The notes below the pieces were generated by a model that saw nothing but the letters and a program-made list of their open reading frames with translations, was not told the DNA's origin and ran no database searches. The position numbers and the translations under genes were made by a program. Positions 59,527-64,000 of a stretch of 64,000 bases of DNA are shown here, piece after piece. The stretch's first letter is position 1. Every line of letters starts with the position of its first letter. Source of the stretch: Rugalucina vietnamica (taxonomy: Eukaryota; Mollusca; Bivalvia; Lucinida; Lucinidae); NCBI GenBank assembly GCA_964017185.1, contig OZ024876.1:36508406-36572405 (forward strand), in the 5' to 3' direction.

Positions 59527-62500
59527 TCAAGATGGGGCATCCAACAATTTGCCAGAATTATCAGGAAACGCAAGTGTCTCAGTTGAATGTTTGGATGTGG
59601 AAGTCAATTCACCGATTAAATCTGAAATATCCACTAACAGTGAATTAGATCATTGCACAGAAAATGCATTTAAAGTTTTCAAAACAGAAGAGACATGTTT
59701 TGATGATGCGCTGAACAATGCTGAAACGCATTCTTCTACGGAACTGATACATCAAAGATTTTCATGCAGTTCCCCAATGTGGATAGAAGCAAGAGACCGT
59801 GAATTAGATCACTCCTTACTGGCTTTAGAAGCGAATGGATTGATCAAACCAGTTAACGAAAATGGTTTAGAAAAAACTCTGAGAAAATCAAAGCGAACAA
59901 AAGTCCGAAATCGTTGGATTGAATTTGATGAAAATATGGAGCACTCAGGAATGCAGAATGCGAATAAACTAACGCAAAGAAGAGCAGTTATTAGTAAACA
60001 TCAAAAGGGCAAGCCGATAGGACGGGACCAGATAACCAGGATAAAACCAATTAGAGATATGTCGGGAGTAGCAAAAGAGGGCAATGCCGTTGGAGGATCG
60101 ACTGGCAAGACTCCAATTAAGGAAGAAAGTGCTAAAACTTTTGTACTGAAATCATATAAAAGGAAGAAAAGGACAGATTGCTCTACAAAAGAATCTTTTA
60201 CATGTGTAGTGTGTAACACATCATTCCGGAATCTTGCCAAGCTCGCTATACACGAATCTACACACACAGGTAAGCTGTTTACACTACACCAAAATGCCCA
60301 TAGTTCTCTGCCATTTAGATGCAGATGCAAATTTCATGTCAAAATCATCATGATTATTATATTTGTTGGCATGCCTGCGCTGTACAAATCAAAACAATAA
60401 GACCTTAAAGAGTATTCTAAATTTGTTTTTCACAAGAATATCAGTGTTTGTAACATAGGATGCATGGGCACATGTACCAAATCACATCAGGAAAACATGT
60501 TCTTGCAATGAATACCCCCCTAAACCCCACTTTTATATAGTAAAAGTTTTAAATTGGGGTATACAGGAGTATACCTATTTTCCTTATTTTTGATCCAAAA
60601 CATAGATTGTGAGTACTCGAGGCGTTTCTAACGTGTACCCACAATCAATGTTTTGAGCAAAAATATTAAATACATATATATAAAAAAAAATGATAAAATT
60701 TTCAATTTTTACAGATAAAAAGAAAGTCTCTGTATATTGCATGGGCAAGTTTTCGTAATGCTGCAGTTGAATACTAAAGCATGCTAAGGTCATATTCTTG
60801 TACTGGTACTCAATATAACTAGGAATTGTATTAAATTTTACAAAATCTGAAACGATATCATTATGAAAACATGTTTATAAAATAAATACCCTTTATACCA
60901 CACCTTTCTAGAATAAAACTGGGATGTTCTGAAGTAGATCTTTGCATTTTTTCTTATTTTTGATCCAAAACTTAGAGTATGGGTACTCGTTTGAGCCGCC
61001 TCACAACAATGTTTTGAGCAAAAAAATCAGAAGCAGTTACAATTTCGAAATGAAAATATTTTTATAGGCGAAAAAATTGCTGTTCATTGCCCAAGCAATT
61101 TTTCTCAGCATTAAAAATTGAATATGTCATAGTAAAGTTTTTGATATTTTCAATAATTTTGCTCGTCGAGGCGGTTCTAACGAGTACCCACAATCTATGT
61201 TTTGGAGCAAAAATAAGAAAAATAGGTATACCCCTGTATACCCCAGTTTTGCTAATAAATATGGGGGTATGGGGGTATACTTTGCACGGACATGTTTTCA
61301 TGATGTTGCGTTTGTTCCACTATTTTACAGGAGATGAGCCCTATAAATATGAGACCTTGGAGAAACCATACGTACGTAAAGAACATTACACGAGGCACCA
61401 AGCGACTCACAAGTGTGCTACATGTGACAAAGTATTTACTCGGTCTAATCAACTGAGGAGGCACGAAGCTTTATACGCCGGACAGAAATTCCCGTGCGAC
61501 TTTTGTGATAAATCTTTCTCATATAAAGCTTTGTTAGAGCATGGCGGGGAGGCCAAGCATTCATTAGAGCAGCACGTGATAGAGCATGGCGGGGAGGCCA
61601 AGCAATCGTCAGAGCAGCACATTTTAGAGCATGGTGGGGAGGCCAAGCATTCGTCAGAGCAGCACATTGTAGAACATGGTGGGGAGGCCAAGCTTTCGTC
61701 AGAGCAGCACATTGTAGAGCATGGTGGGGAGGCCAAGCATTGGTCAGAGCAGCAGATGACAGAGCATGGTGGGGAGGCCAAGCATTCATTAGAGCAGCAC
61801 GTGATAGAGCATGGTGGGGAGGCCAAGCTTTCGTCAGAGCAGCACATTGTAGAGCATGGTGGGGAGGCCAAGCATTCGTCAGAGCAGCATGTGATAGAGC
61901 ATGGTGGGGAGGCCAAGCTTTCGTCAGAGCAGCACATTTTAGAGCAAGATGGGGAGCCCAAGCATTCGTCAGAGCAGCAGATGATAGAGCAAGATGGGGA
62001 GGCAAAATCGGCAAAATCCTGCTGTGATATATGTGGTAAAATGTACACTCAGGCTTACCGACTGAAGATACATAGAGCCTGGCATAACGTTCAAAGACCA
62101 TATCAGTGTGACAAGTGCAACAAATCGTTCTTTCGCGAGGATCGTCTGATGAGGCATTCGTTAACCCATACACTGTCAGTTGATAACTCGTATGTTTGCG
62201 AGACGTGTGGAATTGTATAAGGATTCGGCCTCACTGAGATGGCACATGCGTGATCATTCAGACGGAGCTTTGACATGCAAAATATGTAGCAAAGTATTCA
62301 AAAAGATATCATACCTACGATATCATATGAAATTTGTACACGATGGAGTGAAGCGTGTATGCTGTCATGTATGCGGGATGCAGTTTGCAAGAAATAATGC
62401 TCTTAATTCTCACTTGGCATCTCATACCTCAGAGAGACGCTTTAACTGCTCCACGTGTGGAAAATCATTCAAAACCAACTCTTCTCTCAGTAAGCATGAA

Positions 62501-62701
62501 ATAGTCCATAGAACTGAAAAACATTACAAGTGTAATGTATGTCAAAGGCAGTTTGGGAGAGCTGATAATCTAAAGACGCATATGATAACGCATTCTTCGG
62601 TTAAACCTCACATTTGTAAGATTTGTAGGGCATCTTTTAATCATGCGGTTAGCATGCGGCAGCACATGCGCAGACATCATGGTTCAAGTTTAAATGATTA
62701 A
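59527..62701 (+). CDS. C2H2 zinc-finger protein with 15-residue repeats; one apparent frameshift
   Basis: Likely nuclear DNA-binding protein. Exons 59527-60269 and 61331-62701, GT-AG, phase kept (G|GA). The frame is open at the first acceptor, so an upstream exon is expected. Exon 1 encodes a ~235-residue acidic and basic linker, then finger CVVCNTSFRNLAKLAIHESTH. Exon 2 has a finger lacking its cysteines (YKYETLEKPY), CATCDKVFTRSNQLRRH with a last His changed, CDFCDKSFSYKALLEH running into ten 15-residue repeats, then CDICGKMYTQ, CDKCNKSFFRED, CETCG. There the frame shifts by one base near 62210: frame one stops at 62218-62220, while frame two continues LYKDSASLRWHMRDH and five further intact fingers to 62701. 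Conservation on both sides suggests a single indel, either an assembly error or a fresh mutation. Family certain; target unknown. Confidence 0.88.
60485..60760 (+). mobile_element. Family B element (copy B19), zinc-finger intron
   Basis: CATCAGGAAAACATGTTCTT, ATACCCCCCTAAACCCCACT, CGAGGCGTTTCTAACGTGTA, TATTGCATGGGCAAGTTTTC, GTAATG. Confidence 0.8.
60858..61305. mobile_element. Two overlapping B elements (B20, B21), zinc-finger intron
   Basis: B20 (about 60858-61090, plus): CATTATGAAAACATGTTTAT, AAACTGGGATGTTCTGAAGT, TGAGCCGCCTCACAACAATG. B21 (about 61072-61305, minus): GGCGGTTCTAACGAGTACCC, AAATAGGTATACCCCTGTAT, CGGACATGTTTTCATGATG. B21 ends 25 bp before the AG at 61329-61330. Confidence 0.7.
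61537..62004 (+). repeat. Coding 45-bp tandem repeat (10.4 units)
   Basis: Unit encodes EHGGEAKHSSEQHIV with variants (HSLEQHVI, LSSEQHIV, HWSEQQMT, EQDGEPK). Ten full 45-bp units and one partial. Higher-order pattern: units with HSLEQHVI recur five apart. The last two units carry EQDGE in place of EHGGE. All units stay in frame. Confidence 0.95.
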
Positions 62702-62945
62702 AACTCTATTTATTCTACTTCAATAACAGAAAGCCCATGGAACTTACATGTATATACGCGTTCTTGAAGGCGCGGATGCTGGCGTTATATACCCAAACGT
62801 GGTGGAGTAAACTAGAGCAACCAGGGAAATGACCGGCCTTTGACGGGCGAACGTTACCTTGCCATACGCCTTGACTCGGATTCGAACCGGACCGCAGACT
62901 GAGTGATAAGCTAGTACGTTATTATCCACTGCGCTATCCTGACCT
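62702..62945 (-). mobile_element. tRNA-derived SINE S4 (minus strand)
   Basis: On the minus strand, from about 62942: AGGATAGCGCAGTGGATAAT (box A-like), then GGTCCGGTTCGAATCCGAGT (box B), then AAGGCGTATGGCAAGGTAAC, GGTTGCTCTAGTTTACTCCA, to about 62760. Single copy in the window. Confidence 0.6.
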
Positions 62946-62994
62946 CTATTTTAAAAGATTATTTTGTTTGTTTTATAGTCTAACGTTCTAGTCA

Positions 62995-63118
62995 ATTTTT
63001 CAGCCCTGCCGAGACGGAACCATAGCTTCTTAGTAAACTTGTTTTGCCCAAGGGCACAGCCTTGTATTAGTGGGGATTCGAACCGCTCCACGCACTAACC
63101 ACAATGCATCCGTCTCTT
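62995..63118 (-). mobile_element. tRNA-derived SINE S5 (minus strand)
   Basis: On the minus strand: GCATTGTGGTTAGTGCGTGG (box A-like), GAGCGGTTCGAATCCCCACT (box B), then CAAGGCTGTGCCCTTGGGCA, AAACAAGTTTACTAAGAAGC. Single copy. Confidence 0.6.
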
Positions 63119-63224
63119 CTAAAGAAGATTGATTAACATCTATTGTTGTTCATCAATTTTGAGCAATTTGAAATTATATCTTTGTCAGGCATTTTGTAGT
63201 CATATTTTCTGTTTGCATCTCTAA

Positions 63225-63335
63225 CTACACAGCTGATCAGCGCCTTTGTTTTCGCTTCATGTTATGGTACAAACTCTTCTCAAGCTTTATGCCTGCCTCT
63301 GTGACTGTATATGCCGGTTTGTCGCCTAGTCAAAA
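63225..63335 (+). mobile_element. Family A element, 5'-truncated
   Basis: ACACAGCTGATCAGCGCCTT, TGTTTTCGCTTCATGTTATG, CTCTGTGACTGTATATGCCG, GTTTGTCGCCTAGTC. Confidence 0.6.
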
Positions 63336-63370
63336 AACGAAATAGGTTTACAGAACGAAAACAGCAAAAG

Positions 63371-63607
63371 GAGCCGCCGCATTGGAAAACCAACAATCTG
63401 CATAGGCGAAAACAAAGGCGCAGATCAGCTTCGCAGTAACTGCGAAGCTGATCAGCGCCTTTGTTTTCGCTACACGGATAGAACAATTCCTTTTCTTCTT
63501 CTTAAATCAAACATTCCAAGCTTTTAACCTTCTTTTGTGATTGTACAGCCCGGTTTGTGTCAGACCTGGTCGGAACCCAAATTGTTGGTTTTCTCACGCA
63601 CAGGCTC
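63371..63607 (+). mobile_element. Family A element (copy A18)
   Basis: GAGCCGCCGCATTGGAAAAC, CATAGGCGAAAACAAAGGCG, hairpin CTTCGCAGTAACTGCGAAG, TCGCTACACGGATAGAACAA, CACGCACAGGCTC. Flanks AAAG and AAAT differ at one base, so the target duplication is mutated or absent. Confidence 0.85.
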
Positions 63608-63792
63608 AAATGATACTTGAATCAGCATTTCTGTTGTTTCTACTAATAAGTCGAAATCAAATTATCGTCTGATGTGTAGGCAGCAATGTCATCTGATATT
63701 TTCTCATGAGAAAACCTTAATAAAAGTTACTTTCTATTCTCCAGACGGAAACATGATCCAAGGGTTACTGACTTCTCTACTGCTGTATTATT
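63608..63792. other. Intergenic, nothing recognised
   Basis: No assignment. Confidence 0.4.
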
Positions 63793-63846
63793 TAAAAAAA
63801 AAAAAAAAACAACAAAAAAATAATAATAATAATAATAATGATAATA
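63793..63846. repeat. A-rich tract and (AAT)n
   Basis: About 16 A, CAAC-interrupted A runs, then about eight AAT units, ending at a family A start. Confidence 0.9.
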
Positions 63847-63848
63847 AT

Positions 63849-63920
63849 GAGCCGCGTCATGAGAAAACCAACATTTTGCATATATGAACATAAAGACGCA
63901 GATCAGCTTCGCAGAACATT
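63849..63920 (+). mobile_element. Family A element, 3'-truncated
   Basis: GAGCCGCGTCATGAGAAAAC, CATATATGAACATAAAGACG, CAGATCAGCTTCGCAG, then unrelated sequence. Confidence 0.65.
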
Positions 63921-64000
63921 TTGGCTCTGTGGGTATAGCATTTGATATCTGTTTTGTAAGATGGGGACTCTTCGGAATTAAACTAAACAGTCACGTAGTT

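Noticed and set aside
61445..62173. 242-codon minus-strand frame opposite the zinc-finger gene
   Set aside because: It is the complement of the 45-bp in-frame repeat; any repeat with a length divisible by three can stay open on both strands.
59527..62701. Calling the zinc-finger gene a pseudogene
   Set aside because: Only one single-base break is present, and fingers on both sides keep all ligands; an error or a rare allele is more likely.

Overview
The window is eukaryotic, almost certainly animal DNA, and most likely from a bivalve mollusc or another lophotrochozoan. The reasons are AT-rich intergenic DNA, genes split by GT-AG introns, the gene families present (ZIP transporter, RING/B-box proteins, cadherin, C2H2 zinc fingers), a non-LTR retrotransposon, a mariner, several tRNA-derived SINEs, and a long repeat ending in AGCTCACCTGAG of a kind I associate with bivalve genomes. 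The taxon is an inference. Far more of the sequence is repeat than gene.

Genes, left to right, all on the + strand: the 3' part of a ZIP zinc transporter (3-1181); two related RING/B-box/coiled-coil (TRIM-like) genes (9478-10845 and 17038-19003) with the same two-exon structure and a shared C-terminal ISNFGD motif; a Gln-rich protein with a Cys/Gly/His-rich tail (25691-26838); the last five exons of a cadherin-repeat protein ending in a bare hydrophobic segment (35984-45106); and a C2H2 zinc-finger gene with a coding 45-bp tandem repeat and one apparent single-base frameshift (59527-62701). I see no operon-like or pathway link between them.

Repeats. Two palindromic short elements dominate. 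Family A is about 235 bp, has GAGCC ends, 4-bp target duplications and a covarying central hairpin. Family B is about 240-280 bp, with CATCAGG/CGTAATG ends and a GTTAGAACCGCCTC hairpin. Each has about 20 copies or fragments. Family C is a long repeat of about 470-bp internal units (five copies); two copies have been split by related LINE insertions, one of which is full length with an intact endonuclease-reverse transcriptase ORF. Smaller families named here are D (CCGAGGTTATAAAAC inverted ends), E (foldback), F (GGGACGCCGC palindrome), G, H, I, J, K, L, N and O, plus SINE groups S1-S5 and a degenerate mariner.

The most unusual pattern is positional. Of 12 splice acceptors I can place from coding evidence, 9 have the end of a family A or B element 12-43 bp upstream of the AG, and one intron (9536-9814) is almost entirely a B element. 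The element ends carry branch-point-like CTGAT or CTCAT motifs. Other striking structures are a 3.7-kb inverted-repeat element holding a ~180-bp satellite array in a cadherin intron, a ~1.1-kb foldback structure in another cadherin intron, relics of a cadherin exon, and a ~315-bp array of GGGTTAACCC/GGGTGCACCC palindromes.
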